Shown here one piece after another: positions 36,050 through 44,595 of a DNA stretch of 64,000 bases. Position 1 is the first letter of the stretch; every line of letters starts with the position of its first letter. The DNA comes from Phenylobacterium parvum (GTDB lineage Bacteria > Pseudomonadota > Alphaproteobacteria > Caulobacterales > Caulobacteraceae), in NCBI RefSeq assembly GCF_003150835.1, contig NZ_CP029479.1:2145501-2209500 (forward strand). Reading direction: 5' to 3'. The position numbers were made by a program, and so were the translations under genes. The notes beneath the pieces are model-generated. The model did not search any database. It was not told the origin of the DNA and saw only the letters and a list, made by a program, of their open reading frames with translations.

Positions 36050-37231
36050 TCAGGCGGCGGTCCTCGCCGGTATGTCGTGGAGGTCGGCGGGCAGGCCCTC
36101 GCCCATCAGATCGATGAAGTTGTCCCTCCAGAACCGTCGGCGGACGGCTTCCGGAACGCCTTCCAGGGACTCCCCGAACCGCTTGAGGGGGTGACGACCA
36201 CCCTCGATGTGCGGGAAGTCGGACGAGAACATGCAGACCTGCTCGCCGGCGTTGGCGATGATCCAGGCGACGTCCTCATGCGGATAGGGCGTGGCGCGGA
36301 ACTGCCGCTGCAGGATCTCGCTCGGCCTTGCGGACAGGCGCTGGAGCCGCGCCTCGCGGCCAAAGGCGGCGGCCCCCGAATCCATGAACTTCATCAGGCT
36401 GGGAACCCAGGAGGCGCCCAGTTCGATGGCCCCGAACTTCAGCCTCGGGAACCGGTCGAAGACGCCGTCGAAGACCAGGGCCGCCAGGGTCTGCCAGACC
36501 GCGATCGGGATTGTCATGAAGGACAGGGAGGTGAAGTTCTCGGCGCCGCCATGGAAGTCGAGGACCCGGGGAAGCCCGTTCTCGAAATAGGCCGGGTTCA
36601 TCTTCTCCTCGCCGCCAACGTGGAACAGGACCGGCAGGCCGGCCTCCTCGATGAGGGCCCAGAGGGGATCGAGGCCCACATGGCTGGGGCTGTGGCCGGG
36701 GGGACAGCGCGAGGGGATCATCAGGCCACGGCACCCCAGATCGATCGCCTCGCGGGCGATCCGGGGTGCGGCCTCGATGTCGACCAGGGGGACATAGCCG
36801 GTCGCCAGGAGTCGACGGTCGACCGAGCAGAAGTCGGCCATCATCCGGTTGTGGGCGCGGGCGCCAGCCAGGGCCAGGTCGACCCGACCGGCTTCCTCCA
36901 GGCCATAGTTGCCGAGGGCGTGGGTGGTGAAGACCAGCTGGCTGGCGAAGCCCAGCAGGTCCAGGGCCCGCGGGCGGTCTTCCCTGCGGAAGGCGCCGAG
37001 GGCCTGGTAGTTCTTGCGCAGGAGAAGGTTGTCTTCGTCGCCGGCGCGGAACCCGGGGTCGTCATGCTGGGCGCGGGCCTTTTCCGCCCAGCCCGCCAGG
37101 TCGTTGGGCTTGCGGATCGCCTCCGAAAAGGTCGCCCTCAGGCCGGGGTCGACATAACGGTCGATCTCACCCGGCAGCTCCATGACGTGCGCATCGGCGT
37201 CATGGACCGTAAAGCCTTCCACATAGGGCAT
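36050..37231 (-). CDS. Amidohydrolase family protein (Amidohydro_2, ACMSD-like)
   Basis: The 393-residue TIM-barrel protein has VHDADAHVMELP at its N-terminus in place of the HxH metal motif, PVLFHVGG with a metal-binding His, and CMFSSDFPHIEGGRHP containing the Asp typical of decarboxylating amidohydrolases. Family members hydrolyse or decarboxylate aromatic and other carboxylic acids. The role here is unknown. The start at 37231 has GGAGG upstream. It converges with the HupE-like gene with a 7-base gap. Confidence 0.87.
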   Translation of the reverse strand: MPYVEGFTVHDADAHVMELPGEIDRYVDPGLRATFSEAIRKPNDLAGWAEKARAQHDDPGFRAGDEDNLLLRKNYQALGAFRREDRPRALDLLGFASQLVFTTHALGNYGLEEAGRVDLALAGARAHNRMMADFCSVDRRLLATGYVPLVDIEAAPRIAREAIDLGCRGLMIPSRCPPGHSPSHVGLDPLWALIEEAGLPVLFHVGGEEKMNPAYFENGLPRVLDFHGGAENFTSLSFMTIPIAVWQTLAALVFDGVFDRFPRLKFGAIELGASWVPSLMKFMDSGAAAFGREARLQRLSARPSEILQRQFRATPYPHEDVAWIIANAGEQVCMFSSDFPHIEGGRHPLKRFGESLEGVPEAVRRRFWRDNFIDLMGEGLPADLHDIPARTAA

Positions 37232-37292
37232 GGCCTTCCCTCCCCGTCATCGTCGTTGCCGACACTTCGGACCGGAGAGACCAGGCGGTCAA

Positions 37293-37314
37293 GCCCCGCC
37301 GAGAACGGCGGGGC
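37293..37314 (-). terminator. Hairpin terminator after the peroxiredoxin gene
   Basis: Perfect nine-pair G/C stem (37293-37301 with 37306-37314) with four-base AGAA loop, 12 bases past the stop of the peroxiredoxin gene on the minus strand, followed there by TTGACC. It separates peroxiredoxin from the amidohydrolase gene. Confidence 0.7.
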
Positions 37315-37326
37315 CCGACGCCGGGA

Positions 37327-37809
37327 TCAGAGCTGGGCCAGCAGGTAGTCGGCGGCCGAGACCTTGAACTCGCCGCCGGCCTCGACATTGAGCTGCTTCA
37401 CCACGCCGTCGACGACGTACATCGAATAGCGCTGCGAGCGCAGGCCCAGGCCGAACTTGGAACCGTCCATGGTCAGGTCCACGGCCTTGGTGAAGTCACC
37501 GGCCGGGTCGGCGATCATCTCGATCTCACCCAGCACGCCCTGGTTCTCGCCCCAGGCCTTCATGACGAAGGCGTCGTTGACCGACAGGCAGACAATGGCG
37601 TCGACGCCCTTGGCCTTGAGGTCGGCGGCCAGGTCCTTGTAGCCCGGCAGGTGCCGCGCCGAGCAGGTCGGGGTGAAGGCTCCGGGGACGGCGAAGAAGG
37701 CCACCTTGCGGCCCTTGAAGATCTCGTCGACCGTGGTGGGCTTGGGGCCCTCGGCGGTGCCGGCGATGAGGTTGGCGGCGGGAAGCGTGTCTCCGACCTT
37801 GAGGGTCAT
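37327..37809 (-). CDS. Peroxiredoxin, Prx5/PrxII type
   Basis: The 160-residue thiol peroxidase has the peroxidatic Cys49 in PGAFTPTCS, followed by the conserved HLPGY, and LGLRSQRYSMYV with the active-site Arg. It reduces H2O2 and organic peroxides using glutaredoxin or thioredoxin. A second Cys occurs in IVCLSV. The start at 37809 (MTLKVGD) has GGAGA upstream and gives the normal family length. A hairpin ends the transcript. Confidence 0.95.
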   Translation of the reverse strand: MTLKVGDTLPAANLIAGTAEGPKPTTVDEIFKGRKVAFFAVPGAFTPTCSARHLPGYKDLAADLKAKGVDAIVCLSVNDAFVMKAWGENQGVLGEIEMIADPAGDFTKAVDLTMDGSKFGLGLRSQRYSMYVVDGVVKQLNVEAGGEFKVSAADYLLAQL

Positions 37810-37931
37810 GGCCTGTCTCCGGGCTCTGTTCGGAAGGGAAGCGGCAGAGATAACCCGTCGGCGCGGCCCTGCAATGGCCAAGTGTCATTCCGCGTCTTGA
37901 ATCCGCCGCAAGGGCGCCGGAGAAATCAGGC

Positions 37932-38504
37932 ATGGACCCTGCAGCCTACCTTTCCGGCCAGCTCCTGATCGCCCTGCCCGCGATTGGCGACCGCCGCTTC
38001 GAGCGGGCCGTCGTCCTTGTCTTCGCCCATGACGCCGACCACGCCATGGGCCTGGTCCTGAACCAGCGCCTCGAAAGCCTGACGCTGGGAGAGGTTCTGG
38101 ATCAGCTCGCCCTGCCCTGCCCGGAGGCCCGGCGCAGGGAGACCGTCTCTCTGGGGGGGCCGGTCCAGAGGGAGAGGGGTTTCGTCCTCCACACCGATGA
38201 CTTCCGCGCCGAGGACGGCTCCACCCTGGCGCCGTCCGGGGGCCTCTCCTGCACCCCCACCCGCGAAGCGCTGGAGGCCCTCTCGCGCGGGGACGCCGCT
38301 CCCCGGCGGTCGCGACTGGCCCTGGGTTACGCCGGGTGGGGCCCGGGCCAGCTTGAGCAGGAAATCCGGCAGAACGTCTGGCTGACCTGCCCCGCCGACG
38401 AGGCCCTTGTGTTCGACACCCCGATTGCCGAGGTGTGGGCGGCGGCCCTGGGACGGCTGGGGGTTGACCCTTCCTTCCTCACCGCAGAGGCGGGCGAGGC
38501 CTGA
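37932..38504 (+). CDS. YqgE/AlgH family protein
   Basis: The 190-residue protein has the YqgE signature: N-terminal LSGQLLIALPAIGDRRFERAV split by the family insertion, AMGLVLNQ, LGGPVQRERGFVLH and ALGYAGWGPGQLEQEI. Family members are small cytoplasmic proteins; AlgH regulates alginate genes in Pseudomonas, but the molecular function is not settled. It converges with the PdeA-like gene with a 6-base gap. Confidence 0.92.
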   Translation: MDPAAYLSGQLLIALPAIGDRRFERAVVLVFAHDADHAMGLVLNQRLESLTLGEVLDQLALPCPEARRRETVSLGGPVQRERGFVLHTDDFRAEDGSTLAPSGGLSCTPTREALEALSRGDAAPRRSRLALGYAGWGPGQLEQEIRQNVWLTCPADEALVFDTPIAEVWAAALGRLGVDPSFLTAEAGEA

Positions 38505-38510
38505 GCCTTC

Positions 38511-40166
38511 TCAGCCCCTCGGCTTCACCGGCGCGGCGCCATCGACATAGCACTCGTTGAGGTAGACCTCGGCCTCCTGCGGCGACAGGGCCGGGGCATA
38601 GCCATAGCCCTGCCCGTAATTGCATCCCAGGGCCCGCAGGCGGCGCGCGATCTGGGCGCTCTCCACCCCCTCGGCGACCACTTCCAGCGACAGGTCGCGT
38701 CCCAGCTTGATGACCGAGGAGACGATCTTGGCCGAACCTTCGTTGGTGGCCATGGTGCGCACGAAGTAGCGGTCGATCTTCAGGGTGTCGAAGGGCAGGC
38801 GCGCCAGGTAGCTGAGCGAGGAGAAGCCCGTCCCGAAGTCATCAAGGGCCAGGCCCGCGCCAGCCTCCTTGAGGTCTGACAGGATGATGGCGGCCGCGTC
38901 CGGATCGCGCATGACGTCATTCTCGGTGACCTCCAGCTTGAGGGCGCCGGGGGGCAGGCCGGTTTCCTTGCGGATTCGGATGATGTCGTTGACCAAGCCC
39001 TCGCGATAGACCTCGCCCGTCGAGAGGTTCACCGAGACCGTCAGTTCCCCCGCCGCCCAATGATCCCGACGCCAGCGGGCCAGCTGGACCGCCGCATCAC
39101 ACTGCATGAAGGCGCCGAGCTCGCTGATCAGCCCCATCTCCTCGCAAAGGCCCAGGAAGGCGTCCGGGGTCAGGAGACCACGACGCGGGTGGTTCCAGCG
39201 GACCAGGGCCTCGAAGCCCGACAGGGCCCCCGTGGTGAGGTCGACGATGGGCTGGTAATGCGGCCGCAGTTCACCCCGGCCGATGGCGCCGCGCAGGTCA
39301 CCCTCCAGGGCCAGGCGGGACAGCCCGTCGGATTCCAGGGTGCGGCCATAGGCGACGGCTGACCCCCGGCCCTCCGCCTTGGCGGTCTCGACGGCCAGCT
39401 CTGCACGACGCAGCAGCTCGGCGGCCTCCACCTCCTCGCCCTCCTCCGCCTCCACGGCCCCCAGGGCCAGCGTGGGGTGGATGTCGAGCCCGGAGATCCG
39501 CAGGGGCTGTTCCAGGGCCCGTCTCAGGACTTCCTCCGGGCCAGGCCGGCTCCGGGGCGCCAGCACGGCGAATTCGTCCTCACCGACCCGTGCCGTCAGG
39601 GCCTCGGAAGGAAAGGCCGCCGCCAGCCGCGCACCGAGGGCGGCGAGCACCAGGTCGGCCCGCTCATGTCCCAGGGCCTCATTGAGCCTGCGAAAGCGGT
39701 CGAGGTCGGCGACCACGAGGATGCTGTCCCCCGGGGACCTCAGGCGTTCCTGGGCCCGGCTCACAAAGGTCCGCCGATCCAGAAGGCCGGTCAGGCTGTC
39801 GAAGCCCGAGACCGAGAACCGGGTTTCGGCGGCGACCATGCCGGCGGCCCTGACACCGTCCTCAAGCCAGACCCCTCGCCAGAGACACTGTTCGCCCCCG
39901 AGGATCTTCAGGCGCAGCTCGATTTCGGATCCCGGGACCTGAACGGAGAGCAGCTCGGCGGCGACAGACCGGTCCTGGGGTTGGGTGAGGGCCCGCAGGG
40001 CCGCGGACGAGCATTCGGGCGCAAGCGGACCGAGGCCGAGGGCCCGGGTGGGTCCCGTGAAGCTCATGCGGTCTAGCCCGGGCTCCCAGAGCCAGAGGGC
40101 GACGGAGGCGGCGCCCAGCGCCTCAAGCGTCGCCGTCGCATCCCAGATCCAGCGGTCGTTCGGCAT
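38511..40166 (-). CDS. pdeA: PAS-GEDEF-EAL cyclic-di-GMP phosphodiesterase, PdeA-like
   Basis: The 551-residue protein has a PAS-like N-terminus (about residues 1-115), a GGDEF domain whose signature is degenerate (VGEDEF, 195-199), and an intact EAL domain (EAL 319-321, DDFGTG 442-447, IDRYFV). Caulobacter PdeA (CC_3396) also has a GEDEF domain that binds GTP and activates its EAL domain, which hydrolyses c-di-GMP to pGpG. PdeA is removed by ClpXP at the swarmer-to-stalked transition, through a C-terminal Arg-Gly; this protein also ends in RG. Orthology is inferred from these shared features. Confidence 0.87.
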   Translation of the reverse strand: MPNDRWIWDATATLEALGAASVALWLWEPGLDRMSFTGPTRALGLGPLAPECSSAALRALTQPQDRSVAAELLSVQVPGSEIELRLKILGGEQCLWRGVWLEDGVRAAGMVAAETRFSVSGFDSLTGLLDRRTFVSRAQERLRSPGDSILVVADLDRFRRLNEALGHERADLVLAALGARLAAAFPSEALTARVGEDEFAVLAPRSRPGPEEVLRRALEQPLRISGLDIHPTLALGAVEAEEGEEVEAAELLRRAELAVETAKAEGRGSAVAYGRTLESDGLSRLALEGDLRGAIGRGELRPHYQPIVDLTTGALSGFEALVRWNHPRRGLLTPDAFLGLCEEMGLISELGAFMQCDAAVQLARWRRDHWAAGELTVSVNLSTGEVYREGLVNDIIRIRKETGLPPGALKLEVTENDVMRDPDAAAIILSDLKEAGAGLALDDFGTGFSSLSYLARLPFDTLKIDRYFVRTMATNEGSAKIVSSVIKLGRDLSLEVVAEGVESAQIARRLRALGCNYGQGYGYAPALSPQEAEVYLNECYVDGAAPVKPRG

Positions 40167-40178
40167 CCGGCGTCCTGG

Positions 40179-40790
40179 TCAGGTGGAGGGCATTCCCTTC
40201 GGACCCTCGCCGCGCGGGGGCGGCGCAACCAGTCCGAACAGAACATGGTCTCGCCATTCGCCGTTAATTTTCAGATAAGCCTGCGCCAGTCCTTCCTCCG
40301 CGAACCCCGCCTGGCCAAGCAGGCGGCGCGAGGGCGTGTTCTCGGGCAGACAGGCCGCCTCCAGCCGGTGCAGGGCCAGGGTGCGGAACGCGAAGCCCGC
40401 CAGCGTGCGCACCGCGGCGAGGGTATGGCCCTGGCGCGTGTGGGCCGCCCCGCACCAGTAGCCCACCGTACCCATCTGGGCGACGCCCCGCCGGATGTTG
40501 GACAGGGTGATCCCACCGGTCAGGGCGCCATCGCTGAGGCGGAAGACCAGGAAGGGATAGGCGACGCCCAGGTCGATGTCGCGGGCGTAGGAGGCCAGCC
40601 TGCGGCGCCAGGCGGCGCGGGTCAGGTCGTCTTCCGGCCAGGTCGGCTCCCAGGGCTGGAGGAAGTCACGGGACGCCCGGCGAAGGTCGCTCCACTCAGG
40701 AAAGTCGGAGGGGCGCGGGGGACGGATCTCGATCCCCTCGCCCTGCAGCCGCAGGCCGTCACCCGGCGTGATCCAGTCCAGAAGCGCCAT
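40179..40790 (-). CDS. RimJ/RimL-type GNAT acetyltransferase
   Basis: The 203-residue protein matches ribosomal-protein N-acetyltransferases: N-terminal RLQGEGIEIRPPRPSDFPEW, GTVGYWCGAAHTRQGHTLAAV (split over the acetyl-CoA region) and LEAACLPENTPSRRLLGQAGF. RimJ-like proteins acetylate the N-terminus of S5, but many relatives have other substrates. It lies between the M16 protease and PdeA-like genes in the same direction, 30 and 12 bases from each. Confidence 0.9.
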   Translation of the reverse strand: MALLDWITPGDGLRLQGEGIEIRPPRPSDFPEWSDLRRASRDFLQPWEPTWPEDDLTRAAWRRRLASYARDIDLGVAYPFLVFRLSDGALTGGITLSNIRRGVAQMGTVGYWCGAAHTRQGHTLAAVRTLAGFAFRTLALHRLEAACLPENTPSRRLLGQAGFAEEGLAQAYLKINGEWRDHVLFGLVAPPPRGEGPKGMPST

Positions 40791-40820
40791 CCGGGCAAAC
40801 TCCCCCCTTTTCCCCCGGCG

Positions 40821-42125
40821 TCAAGCCGTCCCCGCCAGGGACTGCAACCGCGAGCGGAAGGCCTCGGCCGCCGGATGCGCCGCCGAGGGCCCAAGGACTG
40901 CCGCCGCAGCGAGGCCGGATCCAAGGAGGCGCGCGCCCGCGCGCTGCACGGCCGACGCATCGCAGGCGTCGATCCGCTCGGCGATCTCGGGGGCCGGGAC
41001 CAGCCTGCCGTGTGTCAGGACCTGGGAGGCGGCCTGCTCGGCCCGGGCCAGCAGGGACTCCGCGGCCATGAACTGGCCGGCCTTCAGCTGGGCGCGGGCG
41101 CGGGAAAGCTCCGCCCCGCGCGGCGATCCGGCGAGATCGACCATCTGCTCCACGACCAGGCGGGCGAGGTCGGGGGCGCTTTCAGCCTCGCAGCCGGCGA
41201 AGACGCCGACGATCCCGCAGTCGGACCAGAACTCGCCCCAGGCGTCCACCGCGTAGGCGAGCCCCCGGTCCTCGCGGGCCTCCTGGAACAGGCGCGAGGC
41301 CATGCCCCCGCCCAGGCACTCCACAAAGACCTGCGCGGACCAGGCGTCGGGATCGGTGGCGGCCAGTCCCGGGCAGAGGAAGACCAGGTTGGCCTGCTCC
41401 AGGGACTTGTCGTCCGTCCGGATCCCGCCGGTGAAGCGGGCGGGCGCCGGCGAGGCCGGGGTCGCCGAGGCGGCGGCCGCGGCGAAGTCGCGCTCGGCGA
41501 GGCGCAGCAGGGCGTCCTCGTCGACCGCCCCGGAGGCGACGATGACCAGCCGGTCCGGGGCATAGAGCCGGGCTCGCCAGTCCGCCAGGGCTGGGGCGCC
41601 GGCGCGGGCGAGGCTCGCAGCGTCGCCCAGGATGTTGCGTCCCAGGGACTGGTCCTGAAAGGCGGCGGCCTGGGCCATCTCGAAGACGAGATCGTCGGGC
41701 GTGTCCTCGGCCTCGGCGATCTCCTGCAATACCACACGCCGCTCGCGTTCGAGGTCCCCGGGGTCCAGAGTCGGGCGCAGGAGGATGTCCGAGAGAAGAG
41801 CCGAGGCGCCGTCCAGCCCCTCGGGAAGGGTCCGGACGTGAAAGACCGTCCGCTCGAACCCGGTCTCGGCGTTCATCTGTCCGCCGCCGGCCTCGATCGC
41901 CTCGGCCAGCTCGCGGGCGTTGCGGCCCGCAGCACCCTTGAAGACCATATGCTCGAGCAGGTGCGACCAGCCGGACTCCCGCGTCCCCTCGCAACGCGCC
42001 CCTCGGCCCGCCGCCACGACCAGGGCGACAGTATGGACGCCGGGCGCCGGGTCACAGACCAGGCGGACGCCATTGGGAAGGGTGTGGATCCGGGGCGTCT
42101 CAGCCGCCGGCGAAGGCCCGGACAT
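40821..42125 (-). CDS. M16 family zinc peptidase
   Basis: The 434-residue protein has the inverted zinc motif His55-x2-Glu58-His59 (SHLLEHMVFKG) and the third ligand Glu in VVLQEIAEAED, as in mitochondrial-processing-peptidase-like enzymes. A second, inactive M16 domain follows. The start at 42125 was chosen because GAAAGG lies upstream; a longer form starts at 42146. Either way it overlaps the thrC 3' end by 26 bases or more, so the two are in one transcript. It probably degrades short peptides. Confidence 0.92.
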   Translation of the reverse strand: MSGPSPAAETPRIHTLPNGVRLVCDPAPGVHTVALVVAAGRGARCEGTRESGWSHLLEHMVFKGAAGRNARELAEAIEAGGGQMNAETGFERTVFHVRTLPEGLDGASALLSDILLRPTLDPGDLERERRVVLQEIAEAEDTPDDLVFEMAQAAAFQDQSLGRNILGDAASLARAGAPALADWRARLYAPDRLVIVASGAVDEDALLRLAERDFAAAAASATPASPAPARFTGGIRTDDKSLEQANLVFLCPGLAATDPDAWSAQVFVECLGGGMASRLFQEAREDRGLAYAVDAWGEFWSDCGIVGVFAGCEAESAPDLARLVVEQMVDLAGSPRGAELSRARAQLKAGQFMAAESLLARAEQAASQVLTHGRLVPAPEIAERIDACDASAVQRAGARLLGSGLAAAAVLGPSAAHPAAEAFRSRLQSLAGTA

Positions 42126-43488
42126 AGGCGGCGACCTTTCCCGCATCGGCGCCGATGCGTTCGAAACGTTCCGGACGTTCGGCCAGGGACCGGGCCCGGA
42201 CGGGGGTGACGGGGGGCTGGCCGGTGGCCGCCTGCACCGCCTCCGGGAACTTGGCCGGATGCGCCGTCGCCAGGACGACCGTTGGGCCTGGCCCCGGCGT
42301 CCGCCGCAGGGCCGAAAGCGCCACGGCGGTGTGGGGGTCGGCGGTCTGGCCCGTCTCGGCCAGGGTCAGGCGCATCTCCGCAGCCGTGCCCGCCTCGTCC
42401 GTCGAGGCGCCGGTGAAGAGGGCCTTCATGGCCGCCAGCGCCTCTGGCGGGGTCACGATGTCGCGCCCGGCGGCGAAGCCTGTGAAGGCCGCCGCCGTCG
42501 CCGCCCCGTCCCGCCCCGTCGCCTCGAAGAAGAGGCGCTCGAAGTTGGAGGCGGACTGGATGTCCATGGCGGGCGACTGGGTCTCGGCCACAACGCCACG
42601 GGCGTAGGTCCCGGTCGCGAAGGTCCGGGCCAGGATGTCGTTGGCGTTGGTGGCGATCAGGATCCGGCTGACCGGAAGGCCCATGCGATGCGCCACATAT
42701 CCCGCGAAGCCATCCCCGAAATTGCCGGAGGGCACGGCGAAGGCGACAGACCTGTGCGGCGCGCCGAGGGCGACGGCCGTCGTGAAGTAATAGACCGACT
42801 GGGCGACGATCCGTGCGAAGTTGATGGAATTGACGGCCGAGAGTCCCACCGCCTTCTGGAGTTGGGAGTCGGCCAGGGCGGTCTTGAGGATCGCCTGGCA
42901 GGCGTCGAAGTCCCCGGCGACGGCCAGGCAGCGGACATTGTCCTCGGCGGCCGTCGTCATGAAGCGCCGCTGGACCTCCGAGATTCGCCCGTCCGGGAAC
43001 ATGGCGACGATCCGGGTGTTGGCCCGACCGCGGAAGGCTTCGACCGCCGCCCCGCCGGTGTCGCCCGACGTCGCGCAGAGGATGGTCTGGGTACGCCCGG
43101 CTCGCTCCAGGACATGGTCGGACAGCCGGGCCAGGAGCTGCATGGCCACGTCCTTGAAGGCCAGGCTGGGGCCATGGAACAGCTCGGCCAGGAAGACGTC
43201 CGGACCCAGCTGCACCAGGGGAACCACGGCTGGGTGGTCAAAGGCCGCGTAGGCCTCGCGACACATCCGCCCCAGGTCGTCGGCAGCGATCTCGTCCCCC
43301 GCGAAACGGCCCAGGACCGCCGCGGCGACCTCGGCGTAGGGCCGCCCGGCGAAGGCCGCGATCTCCTCGATGGAGAACTGGGGCCAGGCTTCGGGGACAT
43401 AGAGCCCGCCGTCCGGGGCCAGGCCCGCCAGGACCGCCTCGACGAAGCCGACGGCGGGCGAGCCGCCGCGTGTGGAGATGTAGCGCAT
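42100..43488 (-). CDS. thrC: Threonine synthase
   Basis: ThrC converts O-phosphohomoserine to threonine with PLP. The 462-residue protein begins MRYISTRGGSP, as in class II threonine synthases, with the PLP Lys112 in HGPSLAFKDVAMQ, CATSGDTGGAAVEAF and SGNFGDGFAGY. The start at 43488 overlaps the SURF1 stop (TGATG), which links threonine synthesis to the cytochrome oxidase operon. The arrangement SURF1-thrC-M16 is, as I recall, common in Alphaproteobacteria. Confidence 0.96.
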   Translation of the reverse strand: MRYISTRGGSPAVGFVEAVLAGLAPDGGLYVPEAWPQFSIEEIAAFAGRPYAEVAAAVLGRFAGDEIAADDLGRMCREAYAAFDHPAVVPLVQLGPDVFLAELFHGPSLAFKDVAMQLLARLSDHVLERAGRTQTILCATSGDTGGAAVEAFRGRANTRIVAMFPDGRISEVQRRFMTTAAEDNVRCLAVAGDFDACQAILKTALADSQLQKAVGLSAVNSINFARIVAQSVYYFTTAVALGAPHRSVAFAVPSGNFGDGFAGYVAHRMGLPVSRILIATNANDILARTFATGTYARGVVAETQSPAMDIQSASNFERLFFEATGRDGAATAAAFTGFAAGRDIVTPPEALAAMKALFTGASTDEAGTAAEMRLTLAETGQTADPHTAVALSALRRTPGPGPTVVLATAHPAKFPEAVQAATGQPPVTPVRARSLAERPERFERIGADAGKVAAYVRAFAGG

Positions 43489-44240
43489 CAGGATCTGTAG
43501 TGCTTGCGGAGGCGGGCGGCATAGACCCCGACCAGGGCGGCGGCAAGGCCGAACCAGGTCAGGGCGTACTCCAGGTGCCGGTTGGAGATGGCGGCGGGAA
43601 CGGGGGAAGGGATCAGGGCCTTGAAGGCGGGATTCGAGGACGTCTCGGCCATGAGCATGACCGGCGCAGGGCGCGGGGCGCCGAGGCTGGCGGCCATGCC
43701 GCCGATGTCCCGCGCGAACCAGAGACCTTTCTCCGGGTCCGCCGCCGGGGTGAACCGGTTGGGACGATCCGGGATCCTGAGTATTCCGGTTACGGAGGCC
43801 GAGGCGGCGCCGGGCCCCGGAGCCGCGGCCGGCGCGCCCACCGCCGGGCGCTCGGTCACGGAGTCCGGGACGAAACCGCGATCGACGAGGATGCTGGCGT
43901 AGGGGCCCTCGCCCAGAGCGCACGCCGAGATCAGTCGCCGACCCGAATCTCCATCCATCAAGCCGTAGAGTTCGACGAAGGGCGCGCCGGGGAGGCCCGG
44001 GCAGTCCAGCCGGACCCGGACCATGTCCAGGTCCTCCGGAGCCGTCGCCGACTTCAGGGTTGGGACAAGGCCAGCGGGGGCTGCAGTCTCGAGGCGTGCG
44101 ATCCGCGCCAGCAGCGCCTCCTTCCAGGCGAGGCGCTGGACCTGCCAGAGGCCGAGGCTGACAAGGATGGCCAGGCCGACCCCCGCAGCAAGGGTCAGGC
44201 CGAGGGGGAAACGTCTTCGCGGAAGGGGCTCAGTCGTCAT
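43488..44240 (-). CDS. SURF1-family cytochrome oxidase assembly protein
   Basis: The 250-residue protein has two transmembrane helices, one at each end, with a periplasmic domain between. Family landmarks: LGLWQVQRLAWKEALL after the first helix, ILVDRGFVP, and NRHLEYALTWFGLA at the second helix. Shy1/SURF1 proteins supply heme a to subunit I of aa3 oxidases. It overlaps DUF983 by 11 bases and thrC by one. Confidence 0.95.
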   Translation of the reverse strand: MTTEPLPRRRFPLGLTLAAGVGLAILVSLGLWQVQRLAWKEALLARIARLETAAPAGLVPTLKSATAPEDLDMVRVRLDCPGLPGAPFVELYGLMDGDSGRRLISACALGEGPYASILVDRGFVPDSVTERPAVGAPAAAPGPGAASASVTGILRIPDRPNRFTPAADPEKGLWFARDIGGMAASLGAPRPAPVMLMAETSSNPAFKALIPSPVPAAISNRHLEYALTWFGLAAALVGVYAARLRKHYRS

Positions 44241-44589
44241 GGCGGGCTTCCGCCGCCCGGTTGGCGAACTGCGCCGCCAGGAGGATGCCCTTCATGGGGC
44301 GAAGGAGCCCCCCACAGACCACGACGGTCAGGGGCAGGAAGACCACCAGGTGCACCCAAATGGGGGGGCGGTAGGCGATCTCCGTGAACAGGGCCGCGAA
44401 GGCGACGATGAAGCCGCCGATGAGGATCACGAAGACAGCAGGGCCATCGCCCGAGTCCGCTCGCCCCAGGTCGTAGCCGCAGGCGTCGCATCGGTCGGCG
44501 ACGGTCAGGAAGCCTCGGAAAAGCTGGCCTTCCCCACAATTGGGACAGCGGCCGGCGAGCCCCGCCAGGAGGGGGTTCACGCCGGCCAC
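44230..44589 (-). CDS. DUF983 zinc-ribbon membrane protein
   Basis: The 119-residue protein has an N-terminal zinc ribbon (GRCPNCGEG... DRCDACGYD) followed by two transmembrane helices. DUF983 genes are almost always found within cox clusters and presumably help cytochrome oxidase assembly, but the function is not defined. The GTG start at 44589 lies six bases after the ctaE stop. Confidence 0.9.
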   Translation of the reverse strand: MAGVNPLLAGLAGRCPNCGEGQLFRGFLTVADRCDACGYDLGRADSGDGPAVFVILIGGFIVAFAALFTEIAYRPPIWVHLVVFLPLTVVVCGGLLRPMKGILLAAQFANRAAEARHDD

Positions 44590-44595
44590 CGAGGG

